Positions 1-7,884 of a DNA stretch of 14,489 nucleotides are shown piece by piece. A program made the translations under genes and the position numbers. Under the pieces are notes generated by a model, which worked only from the letters and a program-made list of their open reading frames with translations, was not told the origin of the DNA and did not search any database. Positions within the stretch are counted from its first letter, which is position 1; each line of letters begins with the position of its first letter. Origin of the DNA: DASVUC01 sp036387255 (GTDB lineage: Bacteria > Planctomycetota > Phycisphaerae > Tepidisphaerales > Tepidisphaeraceae); assembly GCA_036387255.1 (NCBI GenBank), contig DASVUC010000169.1, positions 1-14,489 on the forward strand, written 5' to 3'.

Positions 1-528
1 GACGAGCTCCGCGCGCCCCTTCAGCGCATGATCGACGAGGGCCACTACCTCGGCCCACACTCCGACAAGCACCCGCTCTACTGCCCGTGGGAAGACCGCA
101 GCAAGACGCTCGTCACTGAAGCCGATTTCAAAGCGGACCTCCAGAAGAACATCGATGACCTGAAGAAACTGGGCGCGCTCACGAACCAGCCCATCTACTT
201 CATCCCTCCCTACGAGTGGTACAACAAAGACCAATCCCGCTGGGCCCGCGAGATGAACATCCTGCTCTTCAACTTCACCCCCGGCTCCGGCTCCAACCGC
301 GACTGGGCTCCGGAAGATCACAAGTCGTTCGTGCCGTCGCAGAAGATTATTGATGATATCTTGGCCTACGAGCAAAAAGACCCCCACGGCCTGAATGGTT
401 TCCTCCTCCTTCTTCACCTCGGCTCCCAGCGCCAGGACAAAACGTTTCTAATGTTGGACCGGCTCCTGAAGGAGCTGGACGACCGGGGCTATTCCTTTGC
501 GAGGGTGGATCAGCTTCTGGCGCCATGA
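1..528 (+). CDS. Polysaccharide deacetylase (NodB-like) family protein, 5'-truncated by window edge
   Basis: The reading frame is open from base 1, so the N-terminus lies outside the window; 175 residues are visible. Known for the family: metal-dependent removal of N- or O-acetyl groups from cell-wall or exported polysaccharides. Seen here: the metal-binding H-x3-H motif (HSDKH, visible residues 20-24), a FIPPYEWYN stretch at the place of the usual R-P-P-Y motif, and LLLLHLGS near the end, which matches the C-terminal catalytic-histidine motif. The closing segment (LDRLLKELDDRGYSFARVDQLL) is the usual last helix and strand of the fold. The metal-binding Asp of motif 1 would be upstream and cannot be checked. 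The Arg usual before the PPY motif appears to be Ile, as in some subfamilies. The exact substrate cannot be told. Translation stops at TGA 526-528. Confidence 0.85.
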   Translation, partial: DELRAPLQRMIDEGHYLGPHSDKHPLYCPWEDRSKTLVTEADFKADLQKNIDDLKKLGALTNQPIYFIPPYEWYNKDQSRWAREMNILLFNFTPGSGSNRDWAPEDHKSFVPSQKIIDDILAYEQKDPHGLNGFLLLLHLGSQRQDKTFLMLDRLLKELDDRGYSFARVDQLLAP

Positions 529-643
529 AGCGCGAGAAGATGGGAAACCTCGTTCCCGCTTACCGCCCGACGCGTTTTCTTTCGCAAGCCGGAAGGACCT
601 GTTAAGATCAGGCCTCAGGTCCGCGGCTCAAAAGACAGCCTAC

Positions 644-650
644 AAAGGGG
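644..650 (+). promoter_or_regulatory. Ribosome binding site deciding a GTG start
   Basis: AAAGGGG lies five bases before GTG 656. It supports that start over the upstream in-frame TTG at 497, which would overlap the deacetylase gene and put about 53 non-signal-like residues in front of the signal peptide. Confidence 0.6.
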
Positions 651-655
651 TTCAC

Positions 656-2782
656 GTGCGTCAGCGATCCAAGCGCAGCGTCTTGTGGCAAATCGTCAGC
701 GCCTCCGCACTTGCTATCAAGGGGACCACTGTAGACGCAGCGCCACCGGCATCGTGGCTGACGCCCACCTCCGGCGCATGGACCGACGCGAGTCGCTGGT
801 CCACCACTCCCTACTACCCAGGTAATCCCGATGTCGGTCCTTACGAGGTCCATATCGATGTGACGGGCGCTCCCTACACCATTGAGCTGCCTTCGGCACA
901 AATTATCACCGTCAGCTCGCTGAGTATGACCTCTCCTGATGCCACGCTGTATCAGCCGGGGTCGACGCTGGTGATGGGAAATAACTCGACCATTGCCGGG
1001 TCGACACTTCAGGTGAATGGAACGGTGATTCAAAACGGGATGTTCACCAATTCGGGAAGCATTCAAGTCAGTGGCGGCACCCTCGACATGAGAGGCGCTG
1101 GGAGCAACAGCGGCTCGATCGCCATCGCGGCTGGACTGTGCAATCTTCCGGCAGGGCTTACCAACACAGGCACCATCGCCCTCGCAGGCGGACGCGTCAA
1201 CCTCGTCGGATTCAACCCCGCTGCGATAGGTACTTTCACTCGAACGGGGGGAACCGTCACGCTGAAAGGGGCGTTGATCAACTCATCCAGCACAGCGGAC
1301 ATCAATAGTGCAGTCGGACCCTGGGCGATGGCCGAAGGCGCCCGCATCAGCAATGCAACCGTCGTCGCGCCCGCGCCCGCGACAGCGCTTCATGCGATGG
1401 AAGGGGGCAGCATATTCACTTCAGCCACCATCAACACGGACGTGGTTGTCGATGCCGGAGCCACCCTCGCGCTCACCGGCGCGTGCACGAACAATGGCAC
1501 GATCTCCTCCACCGGCGGGACGGTGCAGCTGGGAGGAACGCCTGTCATCGGCAACATCAGCCTCACCAACGCTACGCTCGCATCCGGCAATGCAACCACC
1601 GCGCAGCTTCGACAGGTCCAGCGCACCAACTCCCAAGTCACCGGCACCGTCAACAACACGGGCGACATCATTTATGTTGATGATCCGGCCGGGCGGTGGA
1701 ACCCCGGCCACGTCATCGGCGGGCGGATCACAACACATGATCCCGGCGGCGAGGATCTTGCTACATCCGAGTTCGACGCCGTCACACTGGCATCCGATTT
1801 CCGCGCGACGAGAGAGCTGGACGTCGGCAATGGCCTGACGCTGGACCATTGCGATCTTGCACTTAACTATGGCATGCTCACCTTCTTCAACAGCCAGACC
1901 CTGGCCGGCGTGGGAACCGTGACCATGAACAAACGGGGCGTCTCGTCTTCGGGCGGCACGCTAACGGTTGCACCCGGCATCACCATTCGAGATGGCGAGT
2001 TGGGATGGCAGATCGGCGGGACCGTGATCAACCAGGGAACTGTGTCGGCACGAACCCCAAATCGGCAGACGGGCATAAGCGATTCGTTCACCAATCAAGG
2101 AATCGTCGAGGCGCGCAACGGCGCCACCCTGAGCATGACCAATGCCTCGCTCACCAATTACAGCCCAACCTCGCACACCCTCACCGGCGGCACTTACGCT
2201 GTCTACACCGACTCGGTGCTCTCGTTCGTCATCTTCAACACAATCACGAACAACGCCGCGAACGTGATCCTTTCCGGTTCCACGTCGACCTTCTCCGCGA
2301 TCGACGCGCTCAGCATCAATAGCGGAACGCTCACGCTCAGCGGCGGCCGCGATTTCAAGACTGCCGGCGCACTTACAAACCAGGGACAGTTGAACATCCG
2401 CGCCGGCTCAGACCTCTCCGCCAAGGGGACGTTCACCTGTTCCTCGTCCGGCTCTGCCCTCTTTTTCGAACTCTCGGGAACTGATCCGGAGAGCTATGGC
2501 CAGATCACGGCGACGTCGCAGGCAAACCTCGCGGGTGGACTGTTTGTCGACACTACCAACTACCTTGCTCAACGCGGCGACATCTTCACCCTGATCTCCG
2601 CGCCTTCCCTCAATGGGTCGTTCAGCAACGCCTCCTTTGCAACGCTCCCCTTCGGCTTGTCATTCGAGATCTCGTACACGCCCACTCAAGCTGTTCTGGC
2701 CGTTGTCCCCGAGCCCGCGTGCGTGGCCGCGATCTGCGTTCTGCCGATGCTCACGCTCCGCCGGATGAAACAACGCAAGTGA
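656..2782 (+). CDS. PEP-CTERM-anchored beta-helix-like surface protein (paralogue 1)
   Basis: The predicted product is 708 residues, exported and surface-attached, of unknown specific function. The start is GTG 656, because a Shine-Dalgarno sits just upstream and the first residues (VRQRSKRSVLWQIVSASALA) form a basic plus hydrophobic signal peptide, probably cut near VDA-AP at about residue 28. SGAWTDASRW (about residues 39-48) is the W-x(n)-W opening typical of these secreted Planctomycete proteins. The body is a long run of irregular N-x-G-T-I / G-G-T-L type repeats, rich in Thr, Ser, Gly and Asn, expected to fold as a right-handed beta-helix. The last 26 residues are a PEP-CTERM sorting signal: VVPEP (PEP at 685-687), a hydrophobic segment, then LRRMKQRK. 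Such tails are processed by an exosortase encoded elsewhere. It is clearly homologous to the gene at 3292-5220 (shared LTGGTYA, VILSG, GRDF, DPES-GQ, FTLISAP and FGLSF blocks). No terminator is evident after it. Confidence 0.85.
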   Translation: MRQRSKRSVLWQIVSASALAIKGTTVDAAPPASWLTPTSGAWTDASRWSTTPYYPGNPDVGPYEVHIDVTGAPYTIELPSAQIITVSSLSMTSPDATLYQPGSTLVMGNNSTIAGSTLQVNGTVIQNGMFTNSGSIQVSGGTLDMRGAGSNSGSIAIAAGLCNLPAGLTNTGTIALAGGRVNLVGFNPAAIGTFTRTGGTVTLKGALINSSSTADINSAVGPWAMAEGARISNATVVAPAPATALHAMEGGSIFTSATINTDVVVDAGATLALTGACTNNGTISSTGGTVQLGGTPVIGNISLTNATLASGNATTAQLRQVQRTNSQVTGTVNNTGDIIYVDDPAGRWNPGHVIGGRITTHDPGGEDLATSEFDAVTLASDFRATRELDVGNGLTLDHCDLALNYGMLTFFNSQTLAGVGTVTMNKRGVSSSGGTLTVAPGITIRDGELGWQIGGTVINQGTVSARTPNRQTGISDSFTNQGIVEARNGATLSMTNASLTNYSPTSHTLTGGTYAVYTDSVLSFVIFNTITNNAANVILSGSTSTFSAIDALSINSGTLTLSGGRDFKTAGALTNQGQLNIRAGSDLSAKGTFTCSSSGSALFFELSGTDPESYGQITATSQANLAGGLFVDTTNYLAQRGDIFTLISAPSLNGSFSNASFATLPFGLSFEISYTPTQAVLAVVPEPACVAAICVLPMLTLRRMKQRK

Positions 2783-2841
2783 ACCCCCGTCGGAAATTTC
2801 AGCGAGTTGGATGCCGGTCCACCTCTTGCGGCACCCCAGGC

Positions 2842-2847
2842 AGGAGG
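2842..2847 (+). promoter_or_regulatory. Consensus Shine-Dalgarno before the small ORF
   Basis: AGGAGG, four bases before ATG 2852, is the best ribosome-binding match seen in the window. It is the main reason for treating the following small ORF as possibly translated. Confidence 0.45.
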
Positions 2848-2851
2848 CTCT

Positions 2852-3064
2852 ATGGCAAAGGCTGGTTCTAGCCCTCACCGTTCCCGCTCCGTCCAGCTCA
2901 CCTTCGTTCCACAGCCAACGCTCTTAATACTCCCACTGCTTCTCCCCCTACTCGCCAGCCGCCGAAGGCGATCAGCAGGTGTCAAGTTCACTCTTGCCAG
3001 CCAAATGATGAAGTTTCCCCCGGCGCGCCCTGAAACCGTGCAAGATCAAACGCGCCCCCGTTAG
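2852..3064 (+). CDS. Small putative membrane protein with PEP-CTERM-like tail, or relic of a third paralogue
   Basis: A 70-residue ORF starts at ATG 2852 behind a perfect AGGAGG. Residues 14-40 read VQLTFVPQP, then a Leu/Pro-rich hydrophobic stretch, then SRRRR. This is the layout of a PEP-CTERM tail and closely matches the end of the neighbouring paralogue (VQLTVVPEP, LPLL, RRRKR). The diagnostic Glu of PEP is Gln here. About 30 further residues follow the basic patch, which normal PEP-CTERM proteins do not have. Two readings are possible: a 3' relic of a lost paralogue with its stop mutated, or a genuinely expressed small membrane protein. I favour the relic, but the start signal keeps the other open. 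The stop (TAG 3062-3064) lies in the loop of a GC-rich hairpin. Confidence 0.35.
   Translation: MAKAGSSPHRSRSVQLTFVPQPTLLILPLLLPLLASRRRRSAGVKFTLASQMMKFPPARPETVQDQTRPR
2888..2975 (+). pseudogene. Relic of the 3' end of a PEP-CTERM paralogue
   Basis: The DNA aligns in frame with the last codons of the downstream paralogue (about 5134-5224). Examples are CCGTCCAGCTCAC against CCGTCCAACTGAC, and CTCCCACTGCT against CTCCCGCTGCT. The paralogue's stop context TGAGCAG corresponds to TCAGCAG at 2972-2978, which suggests a TGA-to-TCA change that opened the frame. No upstream part of such a gene can be recognised between 2783 and 2887, so nearly all of it would have been deleted. Confidence 0.45.
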
Positions 3065-3074
3065 CGAGCGCGTT
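3049..3074 (+). terminator. GC-rich hairpin at the end of the small ORF (no U-run)
   Basis: AACGCGC (3049-3055) pairs perfectly with GCGCGTT (3068-3074) across a 12-base loop that contains the TAG stop of the small ORF. The 7-bp stem is strong but no T-tract follows, so it is only terminator-like. Confidence 0.3.
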
Positions 3075-3280
3075 CCAACTATCATTAGCGCCCCGCCCCC
3101 GTTGAACCCCGCACAAACACATAGGTTCGGTCCGGTCGATGAAAAGTAGCGCCACGAGCGGCTGACAATCGCAGAAACCCCTAGTCTTGACGGAAGCCGC
3201 CCCGCTATCCGTAGGCTCTGCTCGTGCGTTAAACGCAGATCCTCTGAAATTGAGTTGCCGCACGGTTGTACCTAATCTTC

Positions 3281-3286
3281 AGGCGG
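3281..3286 (+). promoter_or_regulatory. Ribosome binding site for the second PEP-CTERM gene
   Basis: AGGCGG, one mismatch from AGGAGG, lies five bases before ATG 3292. It is why that start is preferred over in-frame ATGs at 3340 and 3367, which have weaker upstream signals. Confidence 0.4.
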
Positions 3287-3291
3287 TTATC

Positions 3292-5220
3292 ATGAGAAGC
3301 CTCAACGGCGTCATCTCAACATCCCAACCGAAAGCCAGAATGCGGGAAGTACGTAGGTGCAGATACATGACTGCGCTGCTGGTCTCCGCGGCCACAGCTG
3401 CCGCGTCCACAACGCTAGTTGCCGCCCCTGCCACCTGGCTCAACGCGGTCAGCGGCGATTGGACCGACGCCACTCGATGGTCGAGTAATCCCGCCATTCC
3501 GGCTGGATACACGGACGTTTATTTAAACGCCACCGGCTCACCCTACACGGTCTCCCTCCAAGGCATCTCCAGCAGCACGGTCCAATCCCTTTCTATGAAT
3601 GCACCGGTCACGCTGGCGCAGAAGGGCGTTTCTCTTACGGTCTTGGGCGCAACCACCATCAATTCAGGGACCTATGTGCTCAACTCAGGCGCCAACCTTA
3701 CAACGACGCTATCCAACAGCGGCACCCTTTCCGCAACTTCATCGAGGCTTTCCTTATCGGGACCCTGGACTAACAGCGGAACTATCTTGGTAAATGCGGG
3801 CACCGCCAGCCTCTCCGGTGCGTGGACCAACGACGGCACGATGCAGTTCGACAGCAGCATGATCTTCATGTCCGCCATGCCTGAACGCGTCGGTGTGTTC
3901 TCAGCCAGCCACGGCACGCTTACAACCAGCTTGCCCATCACCTCAGCCTTTCTGAAGTCACTGAATCCGAACCATTTGAAGGTCGTACTTAACAGGCCGG
4001 CGGTTCTGGACAACGCTAATACTTCACTATCCGTCGATGACGCTGCGCCGTTGCTGTTGGGCGCAACCCTGCAAGGCGGCACCCTCACTTCATCTGATCC
4101 CGGTTCCTCTACCACCTTAGGAATAGCCAACGTTCCAACATTGCCCGGCTTGATGAGTGCGGGAATCCTCAGTGGCGTCGCGCTCAATGCCAACGCGTAC
4201 ATTCTTGATTCCGCACTGACCATCACCAACGGACTCACGTTCGCCAACAACCATCAACTGATTCTCGATGGTTCCATTGGCGAAAGCCCTTCGCTCTTGT
4301 TCCTGAGCAACCAGACCCTTTCCGGCACCGGCGAAATTGTCGGCGTTGGACATGGCATCCGTCCCACATTCACCGCCACCACCAACTGCACAGTGACTAT
4401 CTCTCCCTCGGTCACCGTACGGGCCACACGACGAGGCTTCACGATTGGTGGAAACGCCAGCGGATCATCAGTCATCGGGCCGTCAGTCATCAATGAGGGA
4501 ACTCTGTCCAGCGAAGGCAGCCCGTACACGTTTCGCGTGCTCACCACCTTGACCAACATCGGCACTATCGCCGCCCGCAACGGGTCCACCTTCGACCTGC
4601 TCGGGTCACTCACGAACCTCTCCAACCACACCCTCACCGGCGGTACCTACGCCGCCTTCAACTCCGCCATTTCGTATCTCAACAACACTGTCACCACAAA
4701 CCGCGCCAAGGTTATCCTTTCCGGCCCCAACTCCAGGTTCACTCCACTCGACGCCCTCGCGACCAACGACGGGGATTTTGCCATCCTTGACGGACGTGAT
4801 TTCTCCGCCGCTGCCGCGCTCACTAATACCGGCACGATCAGGATCGGCACAGGCTCCGACCTTCTCGTGAATGGCTTGTTCGACTCCTCAGCCGCCACCG
4901 CCACCCTCGCCTTCGTGATCGCTTCTGCCGATCCGGAATCCTTTGGCCAGCTCCTCGCCATCGACACCGCAACCCTCGGCGGCGCCCTCTCCATCACCAC
5001 CGACGATTACACGCCAACCCTTCATGACAGCTTTACCCTCATCTCCGCACCGCTCCTTGAAGGCACGTTCGCAACCACCAACCTCCCACCGCTCTCCTTC
5101 GGCCTCAGCTTCGACCTCGACTACACGCCCACCACCGTCCAACTGACGGTGGTGCCGGAACCCGCGTTCATGACGCTCCCGCTGCTCATTGCTCTTGTCA
5201 CCCGCCGCAGAAAACGCTGA
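3292..5220 (+). CDS. PEP-CTERM-anchored beta-helix-like surface protein (paralogue 2)
   Basis: The product is 642 residues from ATG 3292. ATG 3340 is an alternative (626 residues) that would align its N-terminus better with the first paralogue (about 33 residues before the first conserved Trp). The signal peptide core is MTALLVSAATAAASTTLVAA, followed by APATWL and SGDWTDATRW, the same opening as the gene at 656. The body is Ser/Thr/Gly/Asn-rich with N-x-G-T-x strand repeats, as expected for a secreted beta-helix. The end is a PEP-CTERM signal: VVPEP (PEP at about 622-624), a hydrophobic stretch, then TRRRKR. The family expectation is Sec export, exosortase cleavage and surface or matrix attachment. 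The two paralogues align along much of their length but have diverged considerably at DNA level, so the duplication is not recent. The ligand or role is unknown. A stable stem-loop follows the stop within ten bases. Confidence 0.85.
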   Translation: MRSLNGVISTSQPKARMREVRRCRYMTALLVSAATAAASTTLVAAPATWLNAVSGDWTDATRWSSNPAIPAGYTDVYLNATGSPYTVSLQGISSSTVQSLSMNAPVTLAQKGVSLTVLGATTINSGTYVLNSGANLTTTLSNSGTLSATSSRLSLSGPWTNSGTILVNAGTASLSGAWTNDGTMQFDSSMIFMSAMPERVGVFSASHGTLTTSLPITSAFLKSLNPNHLKVVLNRPAVLDNANTSLSVDDAAPLLLGATLQGGTLTSSDPGSSTTLGIANVPTLPGLMSAGILSGVALNANAYILDSALTITNGLTFANNHQLILDGSIGESPSLLFLSNQTLSGTGEIVGVGHGIRPTFTATTNCTVTISPSVTVRATRRGFTIGGNASGSSVIGPSVINEGTLSSEGSPYTFRVLTTLTNIGTIAARNGSTFDLLGSLTNLSNHTLTGGTYAAFNSAISYLNNTVTTNRAKVILSGPNSRFTPLDALATNDGDFAILDGRDFSAAAALTNTGTIRIGTGSDLLVNGLFDSSAATATLAFVIASADPESFGQLLAIDTATLGGALSITTDDYTPTLHDSFTLISAPLLEGTFATTNLPPLSFGLSFDLDYTPTTVQLTVVPEPAFMTLPLLIALVTRRRKR

Positions 5221-5228
5221 GCAGCCTG

Positions 5229-5261
5229 TCTCACTGATGATGCATTTGAACCATCGTGAGA
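5229..5261 (+). terminator. Stem-loop just after the second PEP-CTERM gene
   Basis: TCTCAC (5229-5234) pairs with GTGAGA (5256-5261), and inside it GATG (5236-5239) pairs with CATC (5252-5255). This gives ten base pairs with one bulged T and a 12-base loop. It begins nine bases after the stop codon. There is no U-run, so it is either a non-canonical terminator or a 3'-end-protecting hairpin. Confidence 0.4.
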
Positions 5262-5363
5262 AGTCACGGTAGCTGTTCATTGCTTTCCACGTTGGTGCTG
5301 CAAATCCCGCCCACTACTCCCCCCGCCGCTCTCTCTTTACACTTTCTCCGGACGCAATTGATC

Positions 5364-5369
5364 AAGGAG
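5364..5369 (+). promoter_or_regulatory. Ribosome binding site for the flavoprotein gene
   Basis: AAGGAG, four bases before ATG 5374. It fixes the start so that the protein begins with a twin-arginine signal. Confidence 0.6.
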
Positions 5370-5373
5370 CCCC

Positions 5374-7749
5374 ATGCCCTTTCCGCGCCGCAGCTTTCTC
5401 AAGTCCCTCGCCGCACTCTTCACCACATCCCAGCTCAACTCGGGCTGCACGCCTGCCACGCCTCGGAAAGAAGGCGGCGTTGCCGCCCAGAACCCGCAGT
5501 CTCACGCTGCCCCAAAGAGCGAAAGCTCAACCTACGACCTGATCGTCGTCGGCGGCGGTCTCTCCGGCCTCGCCTGCGCCATCTCCGCCGCGCGCAACGG
5601 CGTCCAGGTCGCCCTCGTCCATGAACGCTCGATGCTCGGCGGCAACTCCGCTTCTGAAGTCCGGCTCTACCCCGAAGGCAATGACGCCTACCAACCCTGG
5701 ATCCGCGAGTCCGGCATCCACGAAGAGTTCCACCTCGAAGACCGCGTCCGCAACCACAATCGTTACCGCGAAGGTTTAACCAACTGCCACTGGGATCTGA
5801 TCCTCTACGAGTGGGCCCAGCAACAGAAAAACCTCTCCCTCTTCCTCGACACCCACATGCACACGGTCACGATGGGCGCGCGCGATCGGATCGCTTCGAT
5901 CCACGCGATTCAGCTTGGCACCGAGAGAACCTACACCCTCTCCGCCCCCCTCTTTGTCGACGCCACCGGCGACGGCGTCCTCGGCTACCGCGCCGGCGCG
6001 GACTTCCGCTGGGGACGCGAAGCGAGGCATGAATACAACGAGCCGCTCGCACCCGATCAAGCTGACGAAAAAGTAATGGGCAACACGCTCTTCTATCGCG
6101 CCGTCGACACCGGGAAGCCCGTCCCGTTCGTGCGCCCCTCCTGGGCGTACGAGTACAAGGAAGAATCTGACCTCTACGCCCGCAGCCACAAAGACATCGA
6201 AGCCGGCCAGTGGTGGATCGAAGTGGGAGCGCCGTATCACCCCATTAAAGACAATGGCCAGATCCGCCACGAATGTCTGAAGACGGTTCTTGGCGTCTGG
6301 GACCACATCAAGAACAAAGGCAACCACGGCGCGGAGAATTACGCCTTGGAGTTCGTCGGCTTCTGGCCCTACAAGCGCGAAGCGCGGCGGATCATCGGCG
6401 ACTTCGTCCTCACCCAGGACCACGTTCAGAATCCGCAGCTCCACGACGATGACGTCGCGTACGGCGCCTGGGGCATCGACATCCACTGCCAGGGCGGCAT
6501 CCTCAATCAGAAAGAGCGCCCCTTCATCGCCCCCCACGGCGCCAACTTCCAGGAACGCGGCACGCTCCCCTACGGCATCCCCCTGCGTGCGCTTTACTCC
6601 CGCAACATCGCCAACCTCTTCACCGTCGGCCGGAACATGAGCTGCTCGTACGTCGCTTTCGCCTCCAGCCGGGTGCTTTCCACCGGCTGCATTGCGGGCC
6701 AGGCCGCCGGCGTCGCTGCCGCGCTCTGTAAGAAATACAACACGTCCCCTCGCAGGATCGCGAAAGATCACGCCAGGGAATGCCAGCAGTTCCTCCTCCG
6801 CCAGGACTGCCACATCATCGGCGTTGAGAACGAAGACCCTGACGATCTCGGCCGCACCGCCAAAGTCACCGCTACGAGTGACGCTCCGCTTGAGGTTCCC
6901 GAGCCCAAGACGCCGCGTGAACTGGTCTGCCCGCGCGCGCAACTCTTTCCCGTCTCCCACGATCGCATCGACTCCGTCTCCCTCTATCTCGAGTCCCGCC
7001 GCTCCACGCCGATTCAACTCACGCTAGGCCTGCGCCCCGCCGCCCACGTCTGGGACTTCCGCGCGGGCAACGATCTCGCCACCGCCAAAGCCACCCTCGC
7101 GCCGCGCCAGAAGGGATTCGTCACGTTCACGTTCAACCAGAAGGTTGATCCGCGCAAGCTCTACTTCGTCCATCTCCCCGCCGCCCCCAAGATCTTCTGG
7201 CACGCCATTGCTGTCCCAACCGGCGTCTCCCACGCCACCCCACCTGGTTGCAGTGCCGCACAAAAACTTGGCGACAACGCCACGCGCTGGGAGCAGCTCG
7301 GCACCGGCCACTGCCTCGCCATTAAGATCGATCCGCAACCGCGCCCCTACGCAGCCGACAACGTCACCCGCGGCACGCATCGCCCCGACCGCTGGACAAA
7401 CCTCTGGATCTCCCAGCCCACTCTCCCCCAGCACCTCCAGCTCACGTGGCCGAAAAATGTCACCTTCAACACGGTGCTTCTCACCTTCGACACCAACCCC
7501 GGCCGCCGCGAAAACGCCGCGCTCTTCCGCTACCCCGACTGCGTCAAAGATTACCGCCTTGAAGCACGGATCGCGGGCGCGTGGAAGTCGATCGCTGAAG
7601 TTAAGGATAACTACATGCGCCGTCGTGAGCACACCATCGACGCGGTTCAAGCCGATGCGCTACGCATGACCGTTCTCGCGACCAACGGCGCTCCCACTGC
7701 GCGTGTTTACGAGGTTCGCGTATACAAACAAAGCGGCGTTTCATCGTGA
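5374..7749 (+). CDS. Tat-exported FAD-dependent oxidoreductase with C-terminal discoidin-like domain
   Basis: The product is 791 residues. The N-terminus MPFPRRSFLKSLAALF is a near-consensus twin-arginine signal, consistent with export of a folded, cofactor-loaded protein. LNSGC at residues 21-25 is only a weak lipobox because the -3 Leu is missing. The FAD-binding Rossmann motif is at about 54-76 (YDLIVVGGGLSGLACAISA, Gly at 60, 62 and 65), with the ribose-binding acid at E84. GGNSASEVRLYP (89-100), LFVDATGDGVLGYRAGADF (from about 193) and NLFTVGRNMSCSYVAFASSR (from about 413) with the following GQAAGVAAAL are hallmark blocks of the FAD_oxidored family (PF12831), often annotated 'FAD-dependent oxidoreductase'. 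A beta-rich segment (about 520-650) and a discoidin/F5-8C-like region (about 690-788) follow and may bind carbohydrate. The substrate is unknown; sugar-polymer oxidation is only a guess. The neighbouring genes do not form an obvious pathway with it. Confidence 0.85.
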   Translation: MPFPRRSFLKSLAALFTTSQLNSGCTPATPRKEGGVAAQNPQSHAAPKSESSTYDLIVVGGGLSGLACAISAARNGVQVALVHERSMLGGNSASEVRLYPEGNDAYQPWIRESGIHEEFHLEDRVRNHNRYREGLTNCHWDLILYEWAQQQKNLSLFLDTHMHTVTMGARDRIASIHAIQLGTERTYTLSAPLFVDATGDGVLGYRAGADFRWGREARHEYNEPLAPDQADEKVMGNTLFYRAVDTGKPVPFVRPSWAYEYKEESDLYARSHKDIEAGQWWIEVGAPYHPIKDNGQIRHECLKTVLGVWDHIKNKGNHGAENYALEFVGFWPYKREARRIIGDFVLTQDHVQNPQLHDDDVAYGAWGIDIHCQGGILNQKERPFIAPHGANFQERGTLPYGIPLRALYSRNIANLFTVGRNMSCSYVAFASSRVLSTGCIAGQAAGVAAALCKKYNTSPRRIAKDHARECQQFLLRQDCHIIGVENEDPDDLGRTAKVTATSDAPLEVPEPKTPRELVCPRAQLFPVSHDRIDSVSLYLESRRSTPIQLTLGLRPAAHVWDFRAGNDLATAKATLAPRQKGFVTFTFNQKVDPRKLYFVHLPAAPKIFWHAIAVPTGVSHATPPGCSAAQKLGDNATRWEQLGTGHCLAIKIDPQPRPYAADNVTRGTHRPDRWTNLWISQPTLPQHLQLTWPKNVTFNTVLLTFDTNPGRRENAALFRYPDCVKDYRLEARIAGAWKSIAEVKDNYMRRREHTIDAVQADALRMTVLATNGAPTARVYEVRVYKQSGVSS

Positions 7750-7874
7750 ACCTGCGACCTTTAATCGGCCTGCTCCACCAGCAGTCCCCATCACCACATT
7801 AGCTCCACACATTCTGGGACCTTCCAGGCATTAAGCTCCGCCTGCTTTCACCCGAGCTTCTCATGAGTGACAGC

Positions 7875-7879
7875 AAAGG
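7875..7879 (+). promoter_or_regulatory. Ribosome binding site for the protease-TPR gene
   Basis: AAAGG, five bases before ATG 7885. It favours that start over the in-frame GTG at 7867, which lacks a comparable upstream signal. Confidence 0.4.
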
Positions 7880-7884
7880 CATTA

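Noticed and set aside
542..557. GGGAA/TTCCC hairpin just after the deacetylase stop as a terminator
   Set aside because: Only five base pairs and no adjacent T-run; likely chance.
497..655. In-frame TTG extension of the first PEP-CTERM gene
   Set aside because: It would overlap the deacetylase gene and place about 53 residues ahead of the signal peptide; GTG 656 has a good ribosome binding site.
3187..3215. TTGACG as a -35 box upstream of the second PEP-CTERM gene
   Set aside because: No acceptable -10 sequence lies 16-18 bases downstream.
5776..7017. Long open frame (413 codons) on the - strand inside the flavoprotein gene
   Set aside because: Antisense shadow of a GC-rich gene: low-complexity Val/Gly/Ala/Asp-rich product, no recognisable motif, and it lies wholly within a well-supported FAD oxidoreductase.
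7770..7784. CTGCT/AGCAG hairpin after the flavoprotein gene
   Set aside because: Short five-bp stem with no T-run; not enough to call a terminator.
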